Shown: positions 49,258 to 58,245, counted from the stretch's first letter. The stretch: DNA of 64,000 nt from Pseudomonas synxantha (GCF_900105675.1 NZ_LT629786.1:186001-250000), one strand, 5' to 3'. Made by a program: numbers and translations. The notes: generated from the sequence alone by a model not told the origin.

Positions 49258-50772
49258 TTACATAACGCTACGTTTGACAGTATTCACCCCTTCCTGACCT
49301 GCCTTTTGAACATCTTTTGTTCCGCTGGTAAGGCCTTCCAATGCTTTTCCTGCGCTCACCCCTGCCCATCCCAGCGCGCCCATCCAAAACACTGGCAGGA
49401 TGATGAACATCGAGCCCATCACGAAGTTTAAGATTGCGTCCTGGGTGGCAGTGTTCAAACCCATCACAGGATCAAATGATAAATGCGGAGAACCGGCTCC
49501 ATATAAAGCGTCCAATATCGTGGTATCGACCCATCTAGCCAGTTGAAACCAAAAGTCCACGAATATCAGAGCGAAAAAAACAACGGACATAGTCATGGCC
49601 ACTTTTAGTTGGTAAGCCCCGACGATTAGCACCAAGGGAATGCAAATCACCATCGCCATTTTCAAGAACGCCATGACCATCGGTAGCGCCTGGCGAACCA
49701 TGTCCATCGCTGGAAAATAGGCCATAGATCCTAATGCAACCCCGAGAGTCCCCGCTGCCCGGGCTGCACCATTCCACACAGTTCCGTCGATTTGTCCCCC
49801 GTAGTCCGTATAAACATCCCCTTTCACCTGGTTCGACGGCGAGACCAGTTGCCGGACAAGCGAGTCAGTGACTTCGTCCGGGGACAACCACTTTGCCCAG
49901 CCGAGCATTTTGGTCATGAGGTCCGGCGACACTTGAGCCTTGATACGGTCCCGCAGTCCCACTCCGCTATCTGACCACCATTGTTTGCAAGTTGGATAGC
50001 CCCCACCTCCACCCACTTGTGGTAAACCCACATCACGAGATGCGTTATAGGGCCATGATGCCCTTGGAGTTTTGGAGTAGTCCGTGTCGTAATAACCCGA
50101 GGTGTTCAATAAATAGTGCGAACCAATCCAGCTGAGTTCCTGCGCAAAACGAGGGTCATTCCCTTGCGCTCCCAATTCGGGTTGGCGCATGAATAATCTG
50201 GCACGGGAGGGTCCATAGCAATCGTGCGTAAAGTCGCCAATTTCCTGAGCCAATAGCGGGTTGTTGATCTTGGTGTTGCTAACTTCCATGCGTACTTGCC
50301 GTAAATCAGTCCCGCAGGGAATTGCTGCTACAGCGCCATTGGTTAATCCCTTTGATAATGCATGCATTAATGCCCACCACATGGGCATCTGGGCACTCTT
50401 TCCTGCCAGTGAGCTGAATGTTGTGTTCCAGCCTGTGTCTGTGGGTTTAGGTAAGTTGTATTGACATTGCTGAGCTCTACTCTGGTCAAATGCCAAGGTA
50501 TCAAAACTCACATTGACGGCTGGTACAGCGAAGAATGCGACTACGATGTAGCCAACGTAGATATTGGTTTCGATACGTGCCAGTGAGAGAACGCCTTTGT
50601 TGCCCTCATCGGCCCCCTCACCACGGACTTTCAGCCACTCTCGAATAACGATGATGCAGAAGGGGAGGGCGAATAGACCGGTATCTGAAATCATCGCCCA
50701 GATACCATTGTTGATGATCCAACCGACCAACGTCAGGTAGTACTCTAAATAGTCATTGGTGTAGAGCGTCAC
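49258..50772 (-). CDS. traG: Conjugal transfer protein TraG (N-terminal-domain type)
   Basis: This is a 504-residue integral membrane protein of the TraG N-terminal family in type IV secretion systems, which has a role in mating-pair formation. It has an N-terminal group of membrane segments, a periplasmic middle with cysteines (AIPCGTD, HDCYGPSRARLFM) and two or three C-terminal helices (VVFFALIFVDFWFQLARWVD, IILPVFWMGALGWAG). The GTG start forms a GTGA overlap with the preceding gene. Confidence 0.88.
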   Translation of the reverse strand: MTLYTNDYLEYYLTLVGWIINNGIWAMISDTGLFALPFCIIVIREWLKVRGEGADEGNKGVLSLARIETNIYVGYIVVAFFAVPAVNVSFDTLAFDQSRAQQCQYNLPKPTDTGWNTTFSSLAGKSAQMPMWWALMHALSKGLTNGAVAAIPCGTDLRQVRMEVSNTKINNPLLAQEIGDFTHDCYGPSRARLFMRQPELGAQGNDPRFAQELSWIGSHYLLNTSGYYDTDYSKTPRASWPYNASRDVGLPQVGGGGGYPTCKQWWSDSGVGLRDRIKAQVSPDLMTKMLGWAKWLSPDEVTDSLVRQLVSPSNQVKGDVYTDYGGQIDGTVWNGAARAAGTLGVALGSMAYFPAMDMVRQALPMVMAFLKMAMVICIPLVLIVGAYQLKVAMTMSVVFFALIFVDFWFQLARWVDTTILDALYGAGSPHLSFDPVMGLNTATQDAILNFVMGSMFIILPVFWMGALGWAGVSAGKALEGLTSGTKDVQKAGQEGVNTVKRSVM

Positions 50773-51161
50773 AGAACACCCCCTGCCTGATACAGCACCT
50801 TGCTCAGTTCAACCATCAGAAATAATAAGATCACCATTATCTCGATCTTCAACAGGCCTTTGCGCCGTTTCGAGCGTTCTGAGTTCGATAACCGTACCTT
50901 GAATTTGAACCAGGCAACGGTCAGTGCGATATAAAGCATTAGGCGCCAGGTAAAGAGCGGCCAATAGTGGTCGGTGCGCCAGGCTTGCCATTGCTCGGCG
51001 CTGTCGAACATGTTCATCAGGACAGCGCTGAGTAGGACTACGAGGGCGGCAGTCGCGAGCAAAACACCCAGAACAAGCAGAATGCTCCTCCCGGTTCGTC
51101 GAACCAGCGAACGGTTGGGAGCGGCGACAGGCTCCTGTATTTCGGTCATGGCCTTTCTCAC
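50769..51161 (-). CDS. Small integral membrane protein of the ICE transfer operon
   Basis: This is a 130-residue protein with three hydrophobic segments (ILLVLGVLLATAALVVLLSA, LMLYIALTVAWF, IEIMVILLFLMV). It sits between TIGR03755 and traG as conserved, unnamed small proteins do in this element family. The GTG at 51161 overlaps the upstream stop (GTGA); the ATG at 51149 is the alternative start. Function is unknown. Confidence 0.75.
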   Translation of the reverse strand: MRKAMTEIQEPVAAPNRSLVRRTGRSILLVLGVLLATAALVVLLSAVLMNMFDSAEQWQAWRTDHYWPLFTWRLMLYIALTVAWFKFKVRLSNSERSKRRKGLLKIEIMVILLFLMVELSKVLYQAGGVL

Positions 51162-52519
51162 TGTTTGTTCTGGGCGGGTGACTGCAACTGGTCCAATCGA
51201 TTCGTTTCTGGGGCTCCCGGGGACACGCCACGAGAGTCTTCTGCCCGTGCTTTGCTGCGTTCAATGATGGTCAGAGGCGAGTTCTTCGCGAGCTGCTGAC
51301 GCATGTCCAGTTCCATTTTGAGGTTGCCGATCTCCTGTTGCAGCGAGGAGCTCTGCTGGCCGACTGCCTGGACGGCGAGGTCATTAGCCGCGACGTTCGG
51401 TTCCCGACTGCCTGCCATCAAGGTGCGCTGTAGGGTCAGAGCTTTCTCCAACACATCGGACAACGCGACTTCGGAGGCAAGCCGGCGAGCGAGTACGTCC
51501 TGGTCGCGCTCATCCTTGAGTGCTGCTACAACGCCTCGGGTGATGGGTAACGAGTTGCTGCTCGCTGCTTCCAGGTTTTCTAGCGACAGCGTTTTGCTTC
51601 CGCTCAGCAGTTCCTGCAGGGCCTTCAGCTTGGTGTCGTACGTTTCCTGGATCAGCGGCGTGAGGCCGACGCCTGCGGCTGTCACCGTTTTAGGGCAACT
51701 GTCACAGGTCTGCTGTTGTTGTTCACCCAGGACACGATTGGCAAAGGTGGTGGCTTCCTGGGGCGATGACCAGACATTGCACACCATGCCGTTGTTGCAG
51801 TTCGCTTTACTGATGGATGCGGTGTCGCCGGCCGCGCGCTTGTTCAGAAGGTTGTAGCCCGCCTTGGTGACGTCGCCTACGATACGAATTGGCTTCTGAC
51901 CGGAACCACCTGCTCTATCACCACCAACCCAAGTGACGCCATCGTTTCCACCTTTCTTTTCGACTTGTTCCACCGCCGACACTGCGTCTGTGTTGGATGT
52001 TAGCGCCTGACTCATAGCCTGACCTTCAGCAAGCTTGCCCCAGCCCATTTGGTTACCGGCGATATCCGCCATCTTTTCGCCAATGGCGCGGCAGGTGCCT
52101 TTGGAGCGGTCGAAGTCCAGGCGGGCCTGCAAAATGCCGTTGGTGATGAGGTTGTATAGCGCCGGGTTCGCACGTTGAAGAATCAGTGCCGGCAGCGAAG
52201 CCACGGCGCTGGTGGCGCTCTGTACCACCGAGCTCATGATGTTTTTGAAGCCGGAAGTGGCACCATTCAATTGGTTTTCAAGGGTTGTGCTCAGGCTCAT
52301 GTTTCCGCAGATTAGATTGGTATTCCAACCGCCTCCCACAGAAATACTATCCATGTTGCCTGCGCTCCCCATGGTGACTGCGTTGCCGCCGCCAATGCTA
52401 TACAGCACGTTGTCCCCAATGACGCTTCCGGAGGAGGAGACGTTGATTGGATCAGCAGAGAGCGCTATTGCACTGCTGAGGCTGCAGGCGAGCCCTATCG
52501 CCAAGGTAGTGAGTTTCAT
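51158..52519 (-). CDS. TIGR03755 family integrating conjugative element protein
   Basis: The 453-residue periplasmic protein has a signal peptide (MKLTTLAIGLACSLSSAIAL, cleavage near LSADP). It has the conserved pieces GSAGNMDSISVGGGWNTNLI, CGNMSLSTTLENQLNG and CDSCPKT, and a helical, glutamine-rich C-terminus. The ATG at 52519 with CGGAG upstream is better than the overlapping ATG at 52543. It belongs to the transfer apparatus of PFGI-1-type elements; its precise role is unknown. Confidence 0.88.
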   Translation of the reverse strand: MKLTTLAIGLACSLSSAIALSADPINVSSSGSVIGDNVLYSIGGGNAVTMGSAGNMDSISVGGGWNTNLICGNMSLSTTLENQLNGATSGFKNIMSSVVQSATSAVASLPALILQRANPALYNLITNGILQARLDFDRSKGTCRAIGEKMADIAGNQMGWGKLAEGQAMSQALTSNTDAVSAVEQVEKKGGNDGVTWVGGDRAGGSGQKPIRIVGDVTKAGYNLLNKRAAGDTASISKANCNNGMVCNVWSSPQEATTFANRVLGEQQQQTCDSCPKTVTAAGVGLTPLIQETYDTKLKALQELLSGSKTLSLENLEAASSNSLPITRGVVAALKDERDQDVLARRLASEVALSDVLEKALTLQRTLMAGSREPNVAANDLAVQAVGQQSSSLQQEIGNLKMELDMRQQLAKNSPLTIIERSKARAEDSRGVSPGAPETNRLDQLQSPAQNKQ

Positions 52520-52539
52520 GCTTTGCTCCGATCGCTGTT

Positions 52540-53481
52540 TCATTGGAAGTCCGTACTGCCGAGGAAGGTCTGTCCTCGACGCTGGCAACACGAATAAGGG
52601 CGCCAGAGTGCCCAGGCGTAGCCGCCATCCTGCGCATCGATGTTCGGATCGATGGTGGGAAAGGTTGCGCAAGTCGGGTTGAGGACTGGGGTGAGCTCTT
52701 GCCACTTACCAGTGGAGGCGTCACCTTCGCGTAGCGGCCCTGCGGGCCAGTAACCGGGGTAGGGAAGGGCGAGCATCGGCAAGTAGACATGGACCTGGCC
52801 TGGGCGGGTAACCACGTCGCCGGCACGCTGCGCAATAACTGCGCCCGTTTTGTAGTCGTCAGTCTGGTTAAGGAAGCCGCTACGCGGGTAGACGTTCCCC
52901 CAGCTGCTTGCTGAGAGCAGGCTACCGACTTCGCGCATGCCCGGAATGAGTGCTTCGGGGTATACGGATTCCGGGACGCCGTATCGCCAAGCAATGGGGT
53001 CAAGGGTGCTCAGAAAGTAAGGCACAAGCGGTAAGGTTGCGCCTTTGCATACATAGCCCGAGGCGCTGGCAAACTGACTCAACGCCGCACCACCTGGATG
53101 GCCGATGACATCGGCTTCCTTAAATTTGATGATGTTGTTCTCTGCAACGTGATTGGTAGTGCCGTCGTTGCCCGCTTGGGCCATCGGATTCGGGGTGCCA
53201 AGAGGTGACATCTCTATCCAAGGGTTCATCCCGGTATTCGCATATGCAGACACCACAGCGTCCGGTACGTAGTGACGAACCTTGGTCGAGGTTTTGACTT
53301 TGCATCCGAATGGCGTGCAGAGCAGCCAATAGCAGATGCCGACCACTTTGTACTCCAGGCAGGTTGGTGACAGGGTCGAGGCAATAATCGCTGCCGAGTT
53401 GATCGCAGCCGATGCACTGAATGACAGGCTGAAAGTGATAGCCAGCGACAAAGGCCGGATCGCAAAACGTGAGCGTCTCAT
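52540..53481 (-). CDS. TIGR03756 family integrating conjugative element protein (TraU-like)
   Basis: This is a 313-residue secreted, cysteine-rich protein. A signal peptide ([17 protein letters not shown]) is followed by STLSPTCLEYKVVGICYWLL and CTPFGCKVKTS, and by YSCCQRRGQTFLGS at the end, a TraU-like pattern. It overlaps the TIGR03757 stop (ATGA) and belongs to the same transfer operon. Confidence 0.9.
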   Translation of the reverse strand: MRRSRFAIRPLSLAITFSLSFSASAAINSAAIIASTLSPTCLEYKVVGICYWLLCTPFGCKVKTSTKVRHYVPDAVVSAYANTGMNPWIEMSPLGTPNPMAQAGNDGTTNHVAENNIIKFKEADVIGHPGGAALSQFASASGYVCKGATLPLVPYFLSTLDPIAWRYGVPESVYPEALIPGMREVGSLLSASSWGNVYPRSGFLNQTDDYKTGAVIAQRAGDVVTRPGQVHVYLPMLALPYPGYWPAGPLREGDASTGKWQELTPVLNPTCATFPTIDPNIDAQDGGYAWALWRPYSCCQRRGQTFLGSTDFQ

Positions 53482-53906
53482 CGTGACAGGCTCCGTGCTC
53501 GTTCAATCAACGCGACGGCTTTAGCTGCGTCAGGCTCGCCGTACACGACGTAGCGACGATCTACGACCACGGCTGGGAGTTTTTCGACTCGCAGGCTCCA
53601 GGCGTCTATGACGCCCTGCTGGGCTTGGGCCAACTCGTTTTGCAGATGCTTCCCTGCAGGGCTGACAAGGTAGCGTTGAATGGCCGCTTCTGCCTGGCGT
53701 GGATCGGCGGGTAGTTGGTTGGAAAGTTGTTCTTCAAGGCGCTGCTGATCATCCAGGAAGATGACGCGAGCGCCAGAAGGTGCGGATACTGGATGTGCTC
53801 GGTTTGTAATGACCCACGTCTCCGCGTGGGACGCAGTTGACAAGAACAGTAGCAGTGAAAACAGCCAGCGCCGCGTTTCGCTAATGTGGGTAAGGATCTG
53901 GAGCAT
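53478..53906 (-). CDS. TIGR03757 family integrating conjugative element protein
   Basis: The 142-residue protein has a signal peptide (WLFSLLLFLSTASHAETW) and a thioredoxin-like/TrbC-type body (LPAVVVDRRYVVYGEPDAAK). It is the first gene of the visible leftward transfer operon. A perfect inverted repeat stands just upstream of its start. Further transfer genes (the VirB4-like TraC and others) would be expected to its right but are replaced by metal-resistance cargo. Confidence 0.88.
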   Translation of the reverse strand: MLQILTHISETRRWLFSLLLFLSTASHAETWVITNRAHPVSAPSGARVIFLDDQQRLEEQLSNQLPADPRQAEAAIQRYLVSPAGKHLQNELAQAQQGVIDAWSLRVEKLPAVVVDRRYVVYGEPDAAKAVALIERARSLSR

Positions 53907-53912
53907 GGCACC

Positions 53913-53935
53913 GTACCTGATATGGATTCAGGTAC
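53913..53935 (-). repeat. Inverted repeat upstream of the TIGR03757 gene
   Basis: GTACCTGA (53913-53920) and TCAGGTAC (53928-53935) are perfect 8-base arms around a 7-base loop. On the minus strand the hairpin ends about 7 bases before the ATG, and the only AGG-like ribosome-binding bases lie in the stem. Confidence 0.65.
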
Positions 53936-54765
53936 AGAAGACCGGATGGCTGTCTTGAGCGCAGTAAGAAATAGGAATTTGGAAGCTTTGGGTATTTGAG
54001 AGCGACGAATTCGTGTGGGTTGGATTAGAGATGGCACTTGGTCGGCTCAAATTGACGACGCAGTGAGTACGCAGTTAACTGGCTATCCACACAGCAAGAG
54101 TTCAAGCCAAGTTTATGAGGCGACCCTTCTTGGCCCCATCGCCGCCGATGGTCCACAGTACGCCAGTCGGACGAGTCTCGCCACCGCCCCACGACATAAC
54201 GAAAAATCACTTCTATTGAAGCTTCGGGCGACATCAACGGCAAAATGCTCGCCCTGCCGATATCGTCAGCGGGTTTGGTCGTGCTGGAGAAAACAACCTC
54301 AAGATTCGAAGGCTTTATCTTTATCCTTGGGCAGGCAGTAGTTTGTGCTGTCCTGCTTGAGATCCTTCACGATCAAATGTTGCAAACGGAGCGCCTGCTG
54401 CACAGCTTCAATGTCATCTTCGATGACGTTAAGGATAAGATAAAAACCTATCCTCCGAGACCGTATTGCTGTTAAAGACCATCCTGCCGATTGCGTTTTC
54501 GGTGCTCTACGTAGTGCCTAATTTCCGCAGCCCATGAGGCTTTTGTGACACGTTCGTAGTCTCATTTAGCTACGCCCAAACGATTCATCCGCCTGTAGCG
54601 GTCAAAGCCGCTTTTCATAATAGGAAGATATGCATTTTTATAAAAAATCTCTAGATGCTCCAGGTGGGATACGAGTTGATTTCTGATGGTCGTATGATGC
54701 ATTCAGCGTGCTCTGCCAATAAAGCTAAACTTTAAATAGTTGAACTCACGAGCTCTACGAGAGGC
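53936..54765. other. Gene-poor junction between the transfer operon and the copper cargo
   Basis: I find no convincing gene in this stretch. Short open frames on both strands lack good starts. A minus-strand frame ending in TGA at 54301-54299 reads IEDDIEAVQQALRLQHLIVK and is protein-like, with GGAGG upstream (54456-54452), but has no ATG, GTG or TTG in place; it may be a remnant. No insertion sequence or tRNA-end repeat was recognised. Confidence 0.5.
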
Positions 54766-54781
54766 CTTACAGATATGTAAT
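54766..54781 (+). promoter_or_regulatory. cop box upstream of the DUF2790 gene
   Basis: CTTACAGATATGTAAT matches the CTGACA-N4-TGTAAT pattern found before three other cargo genes and is palindromic (TTACA/TGTAA). It lies 73 bases upstream of the ATG. Boxes of this kind are bound by CopR-type response regulators in Pseudomonas. Confidence 0.7.
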
Positions 54782-54854
54782 ATTCGCGGCAGCTTCCTGA
54801 AAGGCATCACTGGTTATCCTCTAGTCAGAAGTAAGTGAGCACTAGGAGAAAATC

Positions 54855-55187
54855 ATGAAATTATTAAAAGTTGTTTTTGCCGCTTCCATCTTGACCATGT
54901 CTTCTTTGGCCATGGCTGAAGGAGGTGGTGACCGTGTTTATGGTCGAATGATGCAAGAGAACCAGAAGGCGATGGAGCAGTACGCCTTAGAAAACGGAAA
55001 GGCGACACCTGAAGTTGTTCATTATGAATACGGAATGAACCTCGATGTCCAGAAGGTAATCAGTACCACTCAAGCCAATAAAACCTGTGGCGTAGCCCCT
55101 TCGCGCATGACCTATGAAGATTCGGCGGGCAAGCTCAACACCTTGGAATACAAGGTTATGGGTACTAACTGCCCTCACGGAAGTTAA
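54855..55187 (+). CDS. Small secreted copper-regulon protein: PtrA-like N-terminus, DUF2790 C-terminus
   Basis: The 110-residue protein has a signal peptide (MKLLKVVFAASILTMSSLAM-A) followed by EGGGDRVYGRM, the same segment as in the PtrA-like protein at 62741. The C-terminal part (YEYGMNLDVQKVIS, CGVAPSRMTYEDSAG, CP near the end) is a DUF2790 domain with two cysteines. DUF2790 proteins are periplasmic and often metal-induced; their function is unknown. A cop box is upstream. It reads as a merger of two small copper-regulon families. Confidence 0.85.
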   Translation: MKLLKVVFAASILTMSSLAMAEGGGDRVYGRMMQENQKAMEQYALENGKATPEVVHYEYGMNLDVQKVISTTQANKTCGVAPSRMTYEDSAGKLNTLEYKVMGTNCPHGS

Positions 55188-55247
55188 TTAGCGTTAGCCC
55201 TGACTGCGCAAGGTTGTTCGGTATGTTTTGAGCCTGCTTGCTGTTCG

Positions 55248-55263
55248 CTGACACAGAAGTAAT
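55248..55263 (+). promoter_or_regulatory. cop box upstream of the OprD-family porin
   Basis: CTGACACAGAAGTAAT matches the pattern CTGACA-N4-TGTAAT at 11 of 12 fixed positions and points toward the porin gene 141 bases downstream. Confidence 0.6.
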
Positions 55264-55404
55264 TTTCAGGTCACGCTGGAGTTATCTATTGTATGAAATT
55301 ATGTCTGTCGGCACGTAGGAGAAATCCTCACGTGCTGGTGGCTTTTATAATTATAAAAAATATTTCATAAAGAAACTCTGCCAAGCTAAAGCCTGGAGTG
55401 TTAA

Positions 55405-56730
55405 ATGAACAATAAAAGCATTTATGGTCTTTCTCTCATTTCCCTTGGCATGAGCATGGGGCAAGTTGCAGTAGCTGTGGAGCAAAAGCCTGAAGGGTTC
55501 ATTGAGGGGAGCACCTTTAGTATTCTCAATCGGAATCTCTATCTCAATCGTGATTATCGAAAGGGTCAATCAAGCCCCACGGGCAATGGTTACTCAGCCG
55601 AATGGGCTCATGGCATCATTGGCCGATTCGAATCAGGCTTTACTCAAGGTACCGTAGGCTTCGGCATTGATGCGTTTGCAATGGAAGGCCTCAAGCTCGA
55701 TTCAGGTGATGGTCGCTCGGGAGCCCGTAGCTCAGTCGATGTCTTGCCGCACAATAGCAAAGGCCAACCTGAAGACTCCTACTCAAAAGTAGGCGGGGCC
55801 GCAAAAGTGCGTTTCCTGGATACAGTCGTCAAGGTAGGCGACGTATTTCCATCGACGCCTGTCGTTGCCTATGGGGATTCCCGACTTCTCCCGGAGAGTT
55901 TCCGGGGTGCAACGTTCACTAATACCAGCATCAAAGGCCTGACCCTTCAGGGGGGCCGGCTGCATGCGATGAGCCAACCCAATTCCAGTAGCATGCGTGA
56001 CGGCTTTTCAACTTTTTACGCCGGTGTAGTAGATGCTCCATGGATCGCTTATCTAGGGGGCGATTACACGGTCAATGAACACGTAGGTGTGAGTCTTTAC
56101 ACCAGCCAATTCAAGGATGTGTGGAACCAATACTACGCGGGCACCACATTGAGCTATCCACTCTCAGAAAGCGTATCGCTAATTGGCGGCTTTAATTACT
56201 ACCGAGCGGTTGATGAGGGTGAAAAACTTCTGGGAAGCTTCGATAACAAGATCTGGAGCGGCAAGACCGGGGTCAAATTCGGAGCGCACGCCGTGACCGT
56301 TGGTTACCAGCGCAATAATGGTAACGACGACTTTGACTACCTTCGCCAGTCCGACTCAATTTTTTTGGATAACTCCATTCAGTACAGCGATTTCAACTCA
56401 CCGAAAGAGCAATCCTTGCAGCTGCGCTACGATCTAGATATGCAGGCTTTCGGCATCCCCGGTCTGAGCTTCATGACCCGCTACGCTAAGGGTTGGGATG
56501 CGGACTATTCCAACGCAAACAGCGTGTACATGCGTCGCGGAGCGGACGGTGCCCCATTGCAGGACCAAAAGCGTTGGGAGCGAGACATCGAGGCTAAGTA
56601 TGTCATCCAGTCAGGCTCACTGAAGGACATGTCTTTACGTGTCCGCCAAGCAACGACACGAGCTACCGATTTCGAATCTGATTTGGACGAGGTCAGACTG
56701 ATTGTTGAATATCCACTGCAACTCCTTTAA
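55405..56730 (+). CDS. OprD-family outer membrane porin
   Basis: The 441-residue protein has a signal peptide and the OprD-family opening GFIEGSTFSILNRNLYLNRD. It has AEWAHGIIGRFESGFTQGTV, the GDVFPSTPVVAYGDSRLLPE block, and the barrel-closing end VRLIVEYPLQLL. Members are 18-strand barrels specific for small solutes. Its place in a copper regulon suggests an altered metal or small-ligand uptake role, but the substrate cannot be read. Base composition is lower in GC than core genes. A terminator follows 85 bases later. Confidence 0.92.
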   Translation: MNNKSIYGLSLISLGMSMGQVAVAVEQKPEGFIEGSTFSILNRNLYLNRDYRKGQSSPTGNGYSAEWAHGIIGRFESGFTQGTVGFGIDAFAMEGLKLDSGDGRSGARSSVDVLPHNSKGQPEDSYSKVGGAAKVRFLDTVVKVGDVFPSTPVVAYGDSRLLPESFRGATFTNTSIKGLTLQGGRLHAMSQPNSSSMRDGFSTFYAGVVDAPWIAYLGGDYTVNEHVGVSLYTSQFKDVWNQYYAGTTLSYPLSESVSLIGGFNYYRAVDEGEKLLGSFDNKIWSGKTGVKFGAHAVTVGYQRNNGNDDFDYLRQSDSIFLDNSIQYSDFNSPKEQSLQLRYDLDMQAFGIPGLSFMTRYAKGWDADYSNANSVYMRRGADGAPLQDQKRWERDIEAKYVIQSGSLKDMSLRVRQATTRATDFESDLDEVRLIVEYPLQLL

Positions 56731-56814
56731 CGGGCATTAGCCATCGGCATCAACTGTCCGGTATCCCCGATACACCCCGTCTCCTTGTTTCTCCTTTGGT
56801 TTGGAGACGGCTTA

Positions 56815-56838
56815 GGCGCCCTAGTGGCGCCTTTTTTT
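56815..56838 (+). terminator. Rho-independent terminator after the porin gene
   Basis: GGCGCC-CTAGT-GGCGCC is followed by seven T residues. Confidence 0.85.
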
Positions 56839-56927
56839 GTGGATTGAAGAAACTGTTGGTATATCCATCCCGGCGGCGAGCGTCCCTGGGGTTGTATGGC
56901 TGATTGGAACGTGTGAACATACTCTCA

Positions 56928-56949
56928 ATATAGGTAGGGGGGGTATGGT
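56928..56949 (+). promoter_or_regulatory. Likely RcnR/DmeR operator, overlapping the dmeR leader
   Basis: A run of seven G residues (56937-56943) flanked by AT-rich arms (ATAGGTA on the left, TATGGTAT on the right) is the G-tract kind of operator bound by RcnR/CsoR-family repressors. It ends immediately before the dmeR ATG. Confidence 0.55.
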
Positions 56950-57225
56950 ATGGGTCATATGAGATCAAGCAAAGACAATCTTCTTAAGCGTGTAAAGCGA
57001 ATCGCTGGGCAAGTCCAGGCGATTGAGCGAGCACTCGACTCTGATGATGACTGCTCGAAAACCCTGCTTTTGGTCGCTTCTGCCCGTGGCGCTATCAATG
57101 GGCTGATGGATGAAATTATCGAAGACCACGCTCGTGAACACGTTGCGAATCCGACACTCAGCAACGAAGAAAGAGCGAAAGGCGTCGATGAGCTTCTCGA
57201 AGCCATTCGCCGCTATTCCAAATAG
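56950..57225 (+). CDS. dmeR: RcnR/DmeR-type metal-responsive repressor
   Basis: This is a 91-residue all-helical protein of the CsoR/RcnR family that represses a metal efflux gene until cobalt or nickel binds. H3, C35, H60 and H64 are present, the set used by RcnR for Ni/Co. Starting at the first ATG (56950) keeps H3, which argues for that start over the ATG 9 bases later. It lies 11 bases before dmeF, as in other dmeRF pairs. Confidence 0.88.
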   Translation: MGHMRSSKDNLLKRVKRIAGQVQAIERALDSDDDCSKTLLLVASARGAINGLMDEIIEDHAREHVANPTLSNEERAKGVDELLEAIRRYSK

Positions 57226-57236
57226 GATTTGCCCAG

Positions 57237-58202
57237 ATGAGTAATTCGTACACCGACTATTCCCACGACCATATGTTCCTGGGGAAATCACATGAAGAAA
57301 ACGCCAAGCGAACCTTGTGGGTAGTGGCTCTGACCGTCGTAATGATGGTTGCTGAAATCACCGCAGGTTATCTCACTGGCTCAATGGCGTTGCTTGCTGA
57401 TGGATTTCACATGGCAACACACGCTGGAGCACTTGGCATAGCCGCAGCTGCTTACGGTTACGCAAAAAGACATGCCTCAAATGCTCGCTACAGTTTTGGA
57501 ACTGGCAAGGTTGGAGACTTGGGTGGCTTCGCATCTGCTCTGATTTTGGGACTGGTCTCTTTGGGAATTGCCGGAGAGTCGCTATTTCGTCTCTTTCAAC
57601 CGACTCAAGTGCAATTCGGGACAGCGACTCTTATCGCAATTGTCGGATTAGCAGTGAATGTGGTGAGCGCGCTTTTGCTGTCTGGCGGTCATAATCATCA
57701 CCATGGGCATGACCACGGCCAAGATGAATCTCACCATGCACATGGTCATGACAATAATCTGCGCTCTGCTTATATTCACGTCATTGCAGATGCACTGACT
57801 TCGGTTCTGGCCATCGCAGCACTGCTTGCTGGTCGTTACCTTGGTTGGGTCTGGCTCGACCCTGCAATGGGGATTGTGGGTGCAGTTGTCATCGCACGCT
57901 GGGCTTGGTCGTTGATGCGGGTGACTGCGAGTGTATTGCTAGACCAGACAGATGATCATGTCGCTGAAGAGATTCGTGAACTGGTTGAGCGACAGGGAGA
58001 TGCTTCGATCATAGATCTTCATGTCTGGCAGGTAGGGCCGCAAGCCCGCGCCGCTATTGTGAGTGTTCTAGGCAGCCCAGCAGTGAATGCACAAAACATA
58101 CGAGAACGGCTTGCGACAGTTCATGAGATCACTCATCTGACAGTTGAGTACCGCACGAAGCCGGGCGCTGTTTCACCCGATCAGGTCGCCGTTCAGGCTT
58201 AG
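57237..58202 (+). CDS. dmeF: Cation-diffusion-facilitator Co(II)/Ni(II) exporter DmeF
   Basis: The 321-residue inner-membrane protein has six membrane segments, the DGFHMATH metal-binding segment in helix 2 and HVIADALTSV in helix 5. A histidine-rich loop (HNHHHGHDHGQD, HHAHGHD) lies between them. The C-terminal domain contains LHVWQVGPQA. These are hallmarks of DmeF, which exports cobalt and nickel to the periplasm. It is co-transcribed with dmeR and is probably followed by the DUF1289 gene. Confidence 0.92.
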   Translation: MSNSYTDYSHDHMFLGKSHEENAKRTLWVVALTVVMMVAEITAGYLTGSMALLADGFHMATHAGALGIAAAAYGYAKRHASNARYSFGTGKVGDLGGFASALILGLVSLGIAGESLFRLFQPTQVQFGTATLIAIVGLAVNVVSALLLSGGHNHHHGHDHGQDESHHAHGHDNNLRSAYIHVIADALTSVLAIAALLAGRYLGWVWLDPAMGIVGAVVIARWAWSLMRVTASVLLDQTDDHVAEEIRELVERQGDASIIDLHVWQVGPQARAAIVSVLGSPAVNAQNIRERLATVHEITHLTVEYRTKPGAVSPDQVAVQA

Positions 58203-58245
58203 CAATGAGCCCGTAGTTCGCATAAGTTCGCCGAGGAATTGACCA

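Noticed and set aside
53990..54030. TCGTGTGGG match to the tRNA-Lys 3' end as a possible attachment repeat
   Set aside because: Only nine bases match and they are not at the tRNA end; too short for an att core.
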